A DNA stretch of 21,396 nt from Sordaria brevicollis. Taxonomy: Eukaryota > Ascomycota > Sordariomycetes > Sordariales > Sordariaceae. The position numbers and the translations under genes are program-made. Position 1 is the first letter of the stretch, and each line of letters begins with the position of its first letter. Where the stretch lies: NCBI GenBank assembly GCA_033439795.1, contig JAUTDP010000024.1, forward strand, positions 1 through 21,396, in the 5' to 3' direction. The notes under the pieces were generated by a model. The model ran no database searches. It was given only the letters and a program-made list of their open reading frames with translations, and was not told where the DNA came from. Shown here piece after piece: positions 1 to 9,193 of the stretch.

Positions 1-128
1 GGCATACGGATACCGGTACCATCTCCTTGGTTCTTGTCGTTGACGAAGACAGTTGTGAGGACGGTATGGGCAGAAGCCAACGGGGCGACGACGGCCGCCA
101 GACCGGCGAGAACAGTAGAGGTACGCAT
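1..128 (-). CDS. N-terminal fragment of a secreted AA9-like lytic polysaccharide monooxygenase
   Basis: The minus strand from the ATG at 126-128 is open to the window edge (42 complete codons). Residues 1-20 form a classic signal peptide: a basic start, a hydrophobic Leu/Ala/Val core, and Ala-Ser-Ala before the cut. Cleavage would leave His21 as the new N-terminus, followed by TVLTTVFVNDKNQGDGTGIRM. Copper oxygenases of family AA9 (formerly GH61) need an N-terminal His for the histidine brace and often have an NQGDGTCxRM-like stretch here, so AA9 fits best. These enzymes cut cellulose oxidatively outside the cell. One oddity is Gly39 where I expect Cys in close relatives (GGT for TGT). The rest of the gene, including the second His and the axial Tyr, lies outside the window. 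Another small secreted LPMO family remains possible. Confidence 0.72.
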   Translation of the reverse strand, partial: MRTSTVLAGLAAVVAPLASAHTVLTTVFVNDKNQGDGTGIRM

Positions 129-200
129 GATGGCAGATCGTGATATGTTTCGTTTGGTGTTGTAAGTGTCGATGTGTGGCCAGCCACGGAAAGTTGAGTC

Positions 201-236
201 CTTAAAAAGTCAAACGACTTTTTTCTTTGTATATAT
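201..236 (-). promoter_or_regulatory. Possible core promoter of the AA9-like gene
   Basis: Read on the minus strand, a TATATA run (230-235) and a CTTTTTAAG stretch (201-209) lie about 75-105 bp upstream of the ATG at 128. Either could serve as a TATA element, with a short leader before the start codon. This is based on position and base composition only. Confidence 0.3.
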
Positions 237-299
237 GTGTATCGAAGGAAGGAATGGACAAGCAAATGTATCCAAAGGAGTCGTTATCGAATGGATCAC

Positions 300-2156
300 C
301 AGTGTTATTTCAACGTGGCGTTGCCGATGAGTGTATGAATGAAGGAGGGTAGGTTCGAAAAGACCGGATCACAGACCTCAAGTCTGTTTCTGAAAAAAAG
401 CTAAAGGCTCCAAGGAATGAAGGAGGGAAACAACACCAAGCTCGGCGGTTAAAGGATGGGTTAAGTAAAAGAAGAAGACCAACAAGAAAAAAGAAGGGAA
501 CACAGAAAGGGATATATACAAAAAATGGGAAAACCCACAGAACAGTAGAAACAAGCAATGAAGATTAGGTCAGGGATACACTATGGAGTGTAGGGAATAC
601 CGAGTGCTACCCGACCCTTCCACTTCCACTTCCCAACTGTAACTGCACTGTACCGCGTACCTGGCGTGCCTGACAGTCCTACCCTGATACCTACCCCTAC
701 CTCGTCTAGCGTCCTCCCCTCCCCGGGCGGCGGCTGATTCCCAGGGGTCGTTGAGGTAGGGCAAAACAAGCCTCCTCCGGTGCTTATCCAGTCCTCGGCA
801 AGGTATGACCCATGGAAAAGCTTGACCAACCAACCAACCCAGGCCCTCGAGGTTCTCAGAAACAAGAAGAGACAAACGCCGCGTTTCTCGGAGGAAAAAT
901 GAGTGATATGAGGGAGGAGACACAAACGCGCCGGAGCCTTTGGCAAGCAAGTCCCGGCCCCTGGTCTCATGACGCAAGGAACAGGGCCACTGGGAAACTG
1001 ATTGTTCTTCATGCTATTAACAAGTCGGCAGCTTGCCAGGCTGCTAACTGCAGTGTTTCATGAGGCTTTTGGTGTTGTCCTCTCACTGTGATCTGTGGAA
1101 TAGGGGATCTGATAGGCATGGAAGGGGCGGGGGCAATATGGGTATGGGCGTTTCGGTTGTGACGATGTGATGCCTATGTCCGAGTGACTGGCTGATCGAG
1201 GGAACTGTGAATGGAATCCATTCTGTCCTTACGTCTCAAAGAAGCCGACGGGTAGTTCGTGTCTTCTGACCTGACCTATCACCTCATCACCTCCCCTCTT
1301 CCCCGCGTCTAGAGACACTCTACACTTGCAGTAGTGCTAGAAGTGAGGTCGGTTAAAACTGCTTCGTGATTTGCGTCAGAAAGGATAAGTTCGCGAGACC
1401 TTGTTTAGAACCGACTAGACTAGTCTCACGACACGGCATGAGAATAGAAGCAAAGCCAAGCAGTTGGTCTCTCTCCCCTCTTTCTCCCGCCGTCCAGCTG
1501 CAGTCATCTTTCCTGTTGCTGAATTAACTGGTGCCCCTCGTGCCTCTGGTGCCCTGACAGATGTCATGTCACCACATCTCCATCCAGTTGCTCCCAAGCC
1601 GTTCAGCGAGGAACCAAATCGGGGGAACTTGGCAACGACGGGATGGCACCCGACGAAACATGAGCTACTGTCTATCAACACAGTCAGCAGCGAGTGGTGT
1701 GTAGTACGAAGCGGGACGTGAAGCTAAATTCAACTTTTCGCCGTTGCCTTCGGAAGCGAAGCGAAGAGGGGAAGCTGAACGACAAGATGGAAGCTGAGCT
1801 GATGTGAGCGCGGAAGGGAAAGGCAAAAAGAAGCCAAGATCGCCAGGGGCGCGTGGGACTCTCACTCGTGGGAAGAAAAGAGAAAATGTCAAAAAGAAAT
1901 GGAATCTCAACGATATGTCGATCTCAGTTGCATTCCACTGTGGCCGTCAATGGATCCCCCTGTCAGCCGCTCAGCCCGCCGCTCAAGAAACCCCTGGCGA
2001 GCCGCTGGGAACGGCGCCGTAACGCCCGTCCCGGGGAATTGTAGCCCGCCAAGCATGTGTTTCATCCAACTGGAGATCCGTGGAGTCACGGACATGACCC
2101 AAACGAACGAACGAACCAACGGAATGGAAGGTTCGTTCGCTGGAATGGGATCGCTG
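300..2156. other. Intergenic, no gene recognised
   Basis: Several open frames of 60-140 codons exist on both strands, but none shows a family motif, convincing codon usage or paired splice sites. Purine-rich minus-strand-pyrimidine tracts occur at about 340-560. A short GAAC tetranucleotide run (about 2101-2116) lies just before the transposon at 2157. The stretch is probably regulatory sequence and untranslated regions. Confidence 0.5.
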
Positions 2157-2212
2157 CTGTGTGTTGAAAACGAGGTGTCAGTCCCCACTTTGCACGGGCA
2201 CCCCCCTTTACA
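2157..2212 (+). repeat. Left terminal inverted repeat
   Basis: It starts CTGTGTGTTGAAAACGAGG and ends CCCCCCTTTACA. It matches the reverse complement of 6557-6612 at 55 of 56 positions; the only mismatch is A at 2170. Confidence 0.92.
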
Positions 2213-2268
2213 GACACACACGTAAAATCTGTTCATACGTGACAACCCCAAACCTTCGAACTCCCATA

Positions 2269-2292
2269 TTATCACCAAATCTGAGGGTATTT
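2269..2292 (+). repeat. Inner subterminal inverted block, left copy
   Basis: The 9-base core CCAAATCTG (2275-2283) begins 118 bp from the left end. The same core in reverse complement (6486-6494) begins 118 bp from the right end. Over 24 bases the two blocks match at about 18 positions. The sequence between this block and the outer 56 bp is only weakly similar. It may be a second transposase binding site, as in Tc1-like elements that have inner direct or inverted binding repeats. Confidence 0.6.
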
Positions 2293-2319
2293 ACATTCTG
2301 ATTACTGCTCTGAGCTCGT

Positions 2320-5110
2320 ATGGATACCCCGCGTCGTTCAAGATCAATACTGAGGGATCCCAGTCAACCCGCTAGTCCATTCAGAGTCCGCTTTGCACCT
2401 GGCACCGCTGCCCCCGCTCCCGCCATGCCTCCCAAAAAACGCGCCGCCGACGACAACGACAACAACGATGACAACCGCCGACGTTCGAGGCGGCTGTCAC
2501 AGCCCAGCGCCCGCTTAAGAGAGATCAATGCCGAGTTTGAAAGCGGAGGAGAACAGGAGCGAGACGATGGGGACGGGGATGGGGATGACGAGAGGACCCC
2601 AGGAAGACCAGCGCCTACTCGAGCCCCCCGCATTGTTCTCAAGAATAATAACAAGAATAAAAAAACGACCGTCAAATTGAAGAGGAGCACTACTGCTGGC
2701 AAGCAGCCTACCCAGCGTACCACATCTAGCTTGAAGGTCAAGCTCAAGGCACCCGCTCCCTCCTCTTCGACCGCCCCCCCTCCTCGACCTCAACCTCGTC
2801 GTCCTCGATCAGCCTCCAACGCAAGCGCAAGCACGGCCAACGGCATAACAGAGGAGGAGGACCACGATGAACAGCAAGAAGACCAACAAGAAGATCAACA
2901 AGACGAGGTCGAGATCATCAAGGTGACACCTCGCGCCGCGCCCTCTCCTCGGTCCCCTCGTGTTGCCAGAAAATCGCGCAAGTCAGCCTCGGTTCCCCCA
3001 GCGCCGCCGCCGATTCCAGATTTTCTGAATATCCTATTCACATACAATGCTCAGTGGGTGGCGGATATACAATTCAACCGCCTGTCGGTCAAGCCTGGCA
3101 AACTGCCTACCCTCGTTTCGAACGACCGGGTCCCCGTCGAGAGAGATCCTGATGGCACCGTCAATGCCGATGACGATTCTGGTACCCTTGGCCTCACTCT
3201 GTTGGGTCGAGTGCGAGAGGTCGAGAATGGTATCATGGATGCTGCCCGCAACGAGTGCGAGCTCTTGGGTATGGATCCCACCATCTCTGTACAATACGCA
3301 GACTGGTCGGCTGGTATACTGGAGACAGCCAGGAACAGGAAAGGCACGACGCTATTCCAACTACGCGTTTTGCCTAAGAAGGATGACCCAGTTACACCGT
3401 TTGGGTTTTGTGATACCGCCAGAGTGCTGCGCAGCCTGCTTGAGGAGCCCGCTGAGCGGTATTTTATCACGGTTACTGCCCACCTTCGTATAACTGGGGG
3501 ATTCCAGCAGCGGCAAAGCACTGTTTCTGTTATGGGCACACCAACACCTTCTAGAGTCACCTCTTTTACTGAAAAGCTCGCGCAGTCACAGTCACGGTCG
3601 CAGTCACAACCTCGCCAACTCTCCTCCTTGCGCCAGTCCTCTACACCTGCCACGCCCACCATCGCCGGCTCCAGCACTCCTGTCAGTAGCTCCAGACAGT
3701 CGACCGCACCTGCCAGCACTTCCAAACAATCCGTCAAATCGAACAAGAAGAAGACCACGACCAACTCGATGGTGGAGGAGCTCATGGCGCGCCGCGCACG
3801 CGATCGTGAGGAGGCACGCCAGGGCAAAGAACGGGTTACTCTAATATATGAAGATCTGGGCAAGGCATGGGGATGTGATAAGGGTCGCGAGTGTAAAAAC
3901 TACCGCAAAGGCAACGAGTATCACTGGTGTTTTCTTTTTCCCAACTCAAAACACCACTACCCATTAACCCCAAGAGACCTCATCGACTGGGCACACGCCA
4001 TTGCTCACAAGCGCGCCACCACAAACCAGCCTCCAGCCTCCATCACAGGGCGTTGGTTCGACTCTAAACACGAGTCCTCCTCCTCATCCTCCGGCACGCA
4101 AATGATTCAGCAGTCGAATCTACAGCCATTTCAACAGTTTCTGCCATATGGCGCACCGGGGTCGAAGCGCGGTGGCGGTGGGGTGGGATATATGCCCATG
4201 CCCCAAGTTTTCAACATCAGTCTCCAGAACGGTCACCAGGGTAGTAACAATGGTAACACGCTGCCAGCTACGGCCCCTATAACCTTCACTGACGTTAGCA
4301 ATATGGGTATGGGTAATATGGGCAATATGGGTATGGTAGCTGAGCCTACCTTACCTACCTTGCCCACCGCGACCGCGACCAGCTCCCGCGCTGGCAGCAG
4401 TCGAGTTGGTGACAACGACCCTCTACCCTCCTCCCCTCCACCCTCATCACCGCCAAACAAACCATCAGAGTCCCTTGTCACCGACTTCATGAAGCAGTTG
4501 ATATTTCGACACGCGCCCAGAACCAACGAAAACCAGGGTTTGCGTGACGCGCTGTTCAGTATCCAAAAATCCCTCATATCCGGTCGGCTCTCCCTCCACC
4601 ACGCGCGCGACCTCCCCAAGCAGTGGTATCTTGCTCATGGAGTTGATGAGGGTATCTATATGGTAATCAAGAAAGGGATCAAAGAATTTCTCCATCTCGA
4701 GAGGGATTATATACAGCGGTCGTCGTCACCACCACCACCACCACCACCACCACCGCAGGCGGCACCAGCTCCCAAGCAACAGGCTCCAGCACCCCCGCCA
4801 CCCGAAACCATAGATCCCAAGTTATTATCACAAGGTAAACCCATCCGTTTTTTTGATCTATAGCATTTGCTAACAGCCGTGTTCACCAGACTCGTCCATC
4901 CCCCAAGACTCGCTTTGGCAAGACGTTCATAACCACCGCGGCCCACCCCCCATCGAACAGAACGACGATCAAGAACAAGAAGATGACGACGACACCATCT
5001 ATACCAGCTTCATCAACGATGATGAGGAGACCAATCCGGATGATGGCCCGCGTACCGACTACGACGACGACGAGACTGCGACTGAGGCTGATGATGATGA
5101 CGAGCTTTGA
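2320..5110 (+). CDS. Transposon-borne 911-residue protein of unknown function
   Basis: Exon 1 is 2320-4834 and exon 2 is 4890-5110. The 55-nt intron (4835-4889) has a GTAAAC donor, a GCTAAC branch point and a CACCAG acceptor. Without splicing the frame stops 8 codons into the intron; splicing adds an acidic tail ending in DDDDEL. Residues 1-225 are low-complexity and charged, with basic stretches suited to nuclear import. Residues about 231-390 look folded. Residues 517-561 hold C519, C525, C537 and H545/H546, followed by HYPL and DWAHAI, a possible zinc-binding site (Cx5Cx11Cx7H). Residues about 715-797 are probably helical, and a run of prolines (from about 804) follows. I cannot name a family. 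From memory, similar C..C..C..H..L..WA..I segments occur in uncharacterised fungal proteins. Its place inside the inverted repeats suggests a role in transposition or a captured cargo gene. Confidence 0.8.
4727..4754 (+). repeat. (CAC)n microsatellite encoding the proline run
   Basis: About nine tandem CAC/ACC triplets sit inside the coding sequence and give a polyproline tract. Its length is likely to vary between copies. Confidence 0.85.
4835..4889 (+). other. Intron of the 911-residue protein gene
   Basis: It begins GTAAAC, has GCTAAC at 4869-4874 and ends TTCACCAG. Removal joins G4834 to AC (Asp839), followed by 72 open codons to TGA at 5108-5110. Confidence 0.85.
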
Positions 5111-5313
5111 GGGATTTTTTTACACAAGAGGGGGATTCTACACTTCGATCTATTATTACAGATAATAATACTTTTACACTTCTGATGGCAGATTTGGCAC
5201 TTTTGGCACGTCTGGTACATCTTACACCTTGCGGGTTTTTTTTTTTCGTAACTCGACAACGGTCGACTTTGAGCATGTTCAAAACAGTACATCTACCATA
5301 CAAAACAACATCC

Positions 5314-6468
5314 TTATGCGACTGTTCCCGTCGTTGTCAACTCGTGCAGCTGGTCCCCATACAACGCAACGTAGTCTTTTTCACGGTTATCGACGTCGTC
5401 ACGGAATGGCACGTTTGCCTGGCGGTAGTGCCCGCGTATGGCATCGACCCGCTGCCCTACCTCCCTCGCAACCCCCTCCAAGAACGCCTTAAACTCTTCA
5501 TTGCTCAGCGTATCACCGCCAGCGTGTTGGTATTGCCGTCGTATACAGGCCTTCACATCACTGAAGTATGCCTCGATGGGGTTGAAGTCTGGTGAATATG
5601 GCGGCAAGAACCATAACAGCACACCTCTGTTGTCGCATGCGGTCTTGATGGCGGGGTCCTTGTGCCATGATGCGTTATCCATCACCAATATACTATAACG
5701 ACCAGGGAACGGGTTCATCTTAGGCAACACCTCCTCCTCCAACCAAGCAATAAAACCGGTCGTATCTGTTGCTCCCTTATAACACAACACGTCGATGAGG
5801 CCATCCACAGTTATTGCTGGCAATAGATGGAACCGTTTCCCCCTGGTGAGCGCACTCTCTGCAACTGGTGCCATACCCTTTGGTGCCCATCCAGTACGAC
5901 GAGCACCGTCCCTCTTATCAACACCAGACTCGTCACAGAACACGTACATCTCTGCTGAAAACGTGGAAACCTTCCTCAACCAGTCTAACCGCAATGGCTC
6001 GCTGCGCTGGGAAGCCTTGTGCGCCATCCTCTTGTTGGTCCATTCAGAAGCCTTCAATTGCTTTGATATGGCGCTCGTTGATACATGTATGTCCATTTCA
6101 GTGGCCAGATAGTACTGTATCTCATCGAGGTATAAATCGGGCTTGTGGCGAAGGAGCTCGAGAACTTCCTGTACGACCAACAGTTAGATACCATACCAGG
6201 GTACTCAAAGTCTACAGCCATTGCTCACCTCCATGACCGCTGGCGTCAATATTATTGCGTTATATTTCGAGTTACTCTGGGGGTATAATTTGCCGGTGGT
6301 ATCGAAGTTTCGTTTTAACCTCCAGATTTGGCGCTCGCTCATGCCAACGGATTGCGCGATTTGACGTGGATGCTCGCCAGCCGTCAGCATCATGTAGATA
6401 CTTTGGCGCTGCCTCTTATTACTGCGTGTTCTCATGGCTATACCGATTATACATCGCGAGAGCTTCAA
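5314..6468 (-). CDS. Tc1/mariner-family DD34E transposase
   Basis: This enzyme would cut and join the element's ends in the nucleus. Exon 1 runs 6468-6229 and exon 2 runs 6168-5314, giving 364 residues; a second in-frame ATG at 6435 would give 353. The 60-nt intron has donor GTGAGC, branch CTAACTG and acceptor ACAG. Residues about 15-55 form a helix-turn-helix (GEHPRQIAQSVGMSERQIWR), and about 81-125 a second one with a winged-helix look. The catalytic triad is D159 (VFCDESG), D244 (VMDNASWH) and E279 (PYSPDFNPIE), with exactly 34 residues between D244 and E279. That spacing is the Tc1 signature. There are no stops or frameshifts, so the enzyme may be active. It converges on the 911-residue gene and lies 89 bp inside the right inverted repeat. 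Confidence 0.93.
6169..6228 (-). other. Transposase intron
   Basis: On the minus strand it starts GTGAGC and ends CGTACAG, with CTAACTG inside. Splicing joins the codons for AVME directly to EVLELL in frame, linking the helix-turn-helix exon to the catalytic exon. Confidence 0.85.
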
Positions 6469-6476
6469 AATCCGAC

Positions 6477-6500
6477 CAAAACCAGCAGATTTGGCAGTAA
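6477..6500 (-). repeat. Inner subterminal inverted block, right copy
   Basis: This mirrors 2269-2292; its core, CAGATTTGG on the plus strand, is at 6486-6494. It sits just upstream of the transposase start and may also form part of its promoter. Confidence 0.6.
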
Positions 6501-6556
6501 AACCGCGGAGATATTCAACTTTTACGATTCACGATGTCTGTTTTGATGTGGTGTTG

Positions 6557-6612
6557 TGTAAAGGGGGGTGCCCGTGCAAAGTGGGGACTGACACCTCGAT
6601 TTCAACACACAG
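6557..6612 (-). repeat. Right terminal inverted repeat
   Basis: This is the reverse complement of 2157-2212 with one mismatch. It lies 89 bp beyond the first possible start codon of the transposase (6468), as expected for a compact element. Confidence 0.92.
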
Positions 6613-7040
6613 TGGTACCTAGCCGCGGGCAAAAGCGATGGTGGCGCTTAATATTAAAGGACCCCCTACCTGCTTGAAATCGCGCCGTAGTGTGTGTTTC
6701 GAAACATTCTGGTTTTTCCTTCCTCTGGTGCCTTGCATATCGATATCCATAATCCAGCTGTGATGGGGTTTGGTTCACTGTGTGGATTCTTCGTGGAAGA
6801 GGAGGATGTCTGGTGATGATCGCAACTGATGAAAAATGGCAGGCATGAGCTTCTCGGGAGTTTTTCCTTCTTGTCTCTTTTTTCTTGCCTGTGCCCCTCT
6901 TCTCTGTTTCTGTTTCCTCGGGAAATCCATCTGTTCTCTGCTTTCTGTTGAGTGAGTGAGTAATCGACTTTGAAATAGACTTCTCCATGGTCATCGAGTG
7001 AATCTGGGGCATACTGTAAGCAATCACCTAAATCTGCAAA

Positions 7041-7066
7041 TAATAATAATAATAAAAAAAAAAAAA
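7041..7066 (+). repeat. (TAA)n followed by an A run
   Basis: Four to five TAA units run directly into about 13 A bases. This is a simple sequence repeat in noncoding DNA. Confidence 0.85.
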
Positions 7067-7517
7067 CACCGCCAACAAACAAGTTGGGTTGCGACGATGG
7101 AAGCAATAGCGAGAGGCATGCATTTCAGCCTCTATGCCTCCGTGCCTCTCTTCACCAATTGCACCAGGACTGTGATTTGAAGAGTAAGTCTCGGGGTCCA
7201 CGACATGTTTTTCCCCGCCACAAACAGGCATCGAGAGACAATGGCCAAGAGAAAAGAGACAGGAGAAGACAGGTTGGAAGCACAACATGAGGTCTTTATG
7301 AAATGAAGAAAATGCGAACATCCAATGTGCGCTCGGACGCAGGACGCAGATGTGCAGAGGGGTACCTAGGTGGACACGAACCTGAGCGCGCGCATGCAGA
7401 GTGAAAGAGTGAAAGGGAGGGCTATAAGAAAGACATTGTGTTGGTTGCCTTTGCCAGGTATGGAAGTGTTCAATATTCCTGTTTATATGCTGTTAACCTC
7501 ATTCATACAGGAGGCAG

Positions 7518-7533
7518 TTTTTTTTTTTTTTTT
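7518..7533 (+). repeat. Run of 16 T bases
   Basis: An uninterrupted T homopolymer in noncoding DNA. Its exact length is uncertain given the homopolymer problems suspected elsewhere in the window. Confidence 0.8.
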
Positions 7534-8710
7534 GCCGCAAGGTTCACCAACATACTTTCTTCTTTCCACATATAACCATCTTCAATCCTTCGCGAGGTAG
7601 AATGGGAAAATCACTCGCTCGCTCCGAATCTTCCATTCATTGAGATTGTTCCGAGGTGATGAGCGATAAATTGAAAAGGGATCGACATAAGATTGTCAAA
7701 AAATCACACATGGGAGCCTGGGAGGGTTAAGATGTTTGAATGTTTCATGTTTGACCAGGGCCAGGGGGCGCAGGGGTAGCTCCGGTCCGTGGGTAAAGTA
7801 CTGCAAGCTCGAGGAGGCACTGCAGATTGATAAATTTGATGTGTACATCCTTCAGCCAAACATTCGGCCACAGCCAGAACATTCGTCTCAAAACTTCCGA
7901 TGATGGGGCGGGTAGGTGCACATGGCGGACGTACCAAGTACTGTATGTAGGTTGAAGAGTGGTTGCTGAAATTGCGTTGTATATAACTGTAGTGCATCAT
8001 ATGTGAATAAACCCTCGGAGAGGAGCCGGACCCGGATTTGCTAAGTTCCAGTGTTCTTGGACCTGTATATGAGTCCTTTTTTGAGTTTCTCGTCGTCTCG
8101 TCTCGCTTTTGAGGCACACGGTTTGTACTTTGAGCGAGACGATCTGCTGGACTTAGACTGGAACTGAGAATTGCATCACGCGAGTCCGGCGCTTTTTGAG
8201 TTAGTGAGTGACTGACTGATTTTTGTTGTTTGATTGGTGCTACTGGTGAGATCTTGGACTGCTGTTCATGTTGGTTTCAGCCTTGGAGGTTTGATGCTGG
8301 TGTTGGTTCAAGGTAGGTCTTGGCTCACTCTTCAACCTTCCTCGCCGTCCGTTGTCGTTGTGTTTGAGTTCGAGTTCGTAGGATCTGGAACCAGAGGTCT
8401 TCAACCAGATCACGCCTACCGCCGGCACAGCCCTCGCCTGTCTTTCCCGCTTTCTGTAACGTGCTACACGATTGTCTTTGTGAGCTTGCTCTTGTCAGGT
8501 ACAAGACGGAACGAGACAGTCGTGCAATGGCGTGAATAAGATTCGTGCTTGTTGATAAAAGTTGATACAACACGACAGGTCGCTTGCTTATTGTTGCTCC
8601 TCCGTAGATGATAACTCCTTTATGTATGAGCCATGCTTCGTCTCGCCTCGTCTCGTCTGGCATTAAGACCTGGACTCGACTGTACTAACTGTGCCAAGGA
8701 TCACGAAGCC

Positions 8711-8736
8711 GAGACCGCCAGACGAGACCGCCAGAC
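8711..8736 (+). repeat. 13-bp tandem repeat, two copies
   Basis: GAGACCGCCAGAC occurs twice back to back and is followed by GAGATC. The internal word GCCAGACGAGAC is the reverse complement of GTCTCGTCTGGC at about 8650-8661, so a hairpin with 12-bp arms is possible. Confidence 0.75.
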
Positions 8737-9037
8737 GAGATCAGAGAAGGGTGGGAAACATGTTTGGTTGAGCTGAGACCGGGAATGGGGTGGGTATCGT
8801 ATTCTGAGTCGGCCTCGGACGAGAAAACTAGTGAAGAGTGAACCGAACGAAGGTTTGACATCAGTAAGTTCGCCTCGCTTCAACTTGCACTGTGACCAAA
8901 GTAATGAGTAGAGATGCGCATTTCCTATAAGTCTAAAGCCGTTATCCATGCTGCACACCACCTAATGCCCACGTTTCTCGTCGTGTCAATCACCTATGCC
9001 AACCAAACCTAATGCTTTTTAGCCCTGTTGTAAAATG

Positions 9038-9072
9038 TTGCCGTTGTTGTCGTTGTTGTTGTTGATGATGAT
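9038..9072 (+). repeat. GTT/GAT triplet-rich microsatellite
   Basis: Imperfect GTT repeats run into GAT repeats in noncoding sequence about 120 bp beyond the hsp10 stop codon. Confidence 0.7.
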
Positions 9073-9193
9073 TTCTATTGGTACATTACATATGTTGGTA
9101 CACTTTGTTGATGATGAATATGTCATAAAGAGTCATGAAACAAGAAGAGGGTATCGTTTATATTTTGCTTTGTGTTTTATGCTGAGTCAACGT

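Larger units (their letters stand above)
2157..6612. mobile_element. Complete two-gene Tc1/mariner-like DNA transposon, 4456 bp
   Basis: The element is bounded by inverted repeats at 2157-2212 and 6557-6612 (55 of 56 bases identical). A conserved inner block starts exactly 118 bp from each outer end. Inside are a plus-strand gene (2320-5110) and a minus-strand DD34E transposase (5314-6468). They converge and leave only 203 bp between their stop codons, so the interior is almost all coding. Both genes are open after removal of one short intron each, which suggests a young or still functional copy. No TA target duplication is seen; the flanking bases are TG on both sides (2155-2156 and 6613-6614). 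Typical fungal Tc1-like elements are about 1.3-2 kb with one gene, so this one is large. Confidence 0.82.
6613..9193. other. Intergenic, no gene recognised
   Basis: I found no conserved protein, tRNA or rRNA on either strand in about 2.6 kb. Small open frames are not supported by motifs or splice sites. The stretch contains simple repeats (listed separately) and many TCGTCTCGTC-like words at about 8087-8106 and 8638-8660. It probably holds untranslated and regulatory sequence of the neighbouring genes, or noncoding transcripts that I cannot recognise. Confidence 0.5.

Noticed and set aside
570..1063. Overlapping open frames of 83-143 codons on both strands
   Set aside because: The peptides are low-complexity, lack motifs, overlap each other in opposite frames and have no supporting splice sites.
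1899..2278. Open frames of 108 (plus) and 123 (minus) codons spanning the left transposon end
   Set aside because: They run across the inverted repeat. The shared KGGCPCKVGTDTS peptide seen here and at 6434-6622 is only the repeat read in frame, not a protein family.
3051..3863. 270-codon minus-strand frame
   Set aside because: It is antisense to the 911-residue gene, has no recognisable domain, and its Ser/Arg-rich composition is what the opposite strand would produce.
7704..8540. Candidate genes of 101-137 codons between the transposon and hsp10
   Set aside because: There are no conserved residues, no hydrophobic pattern of a folded domain and no consistent intron set; the frames contain simple-sequence words.
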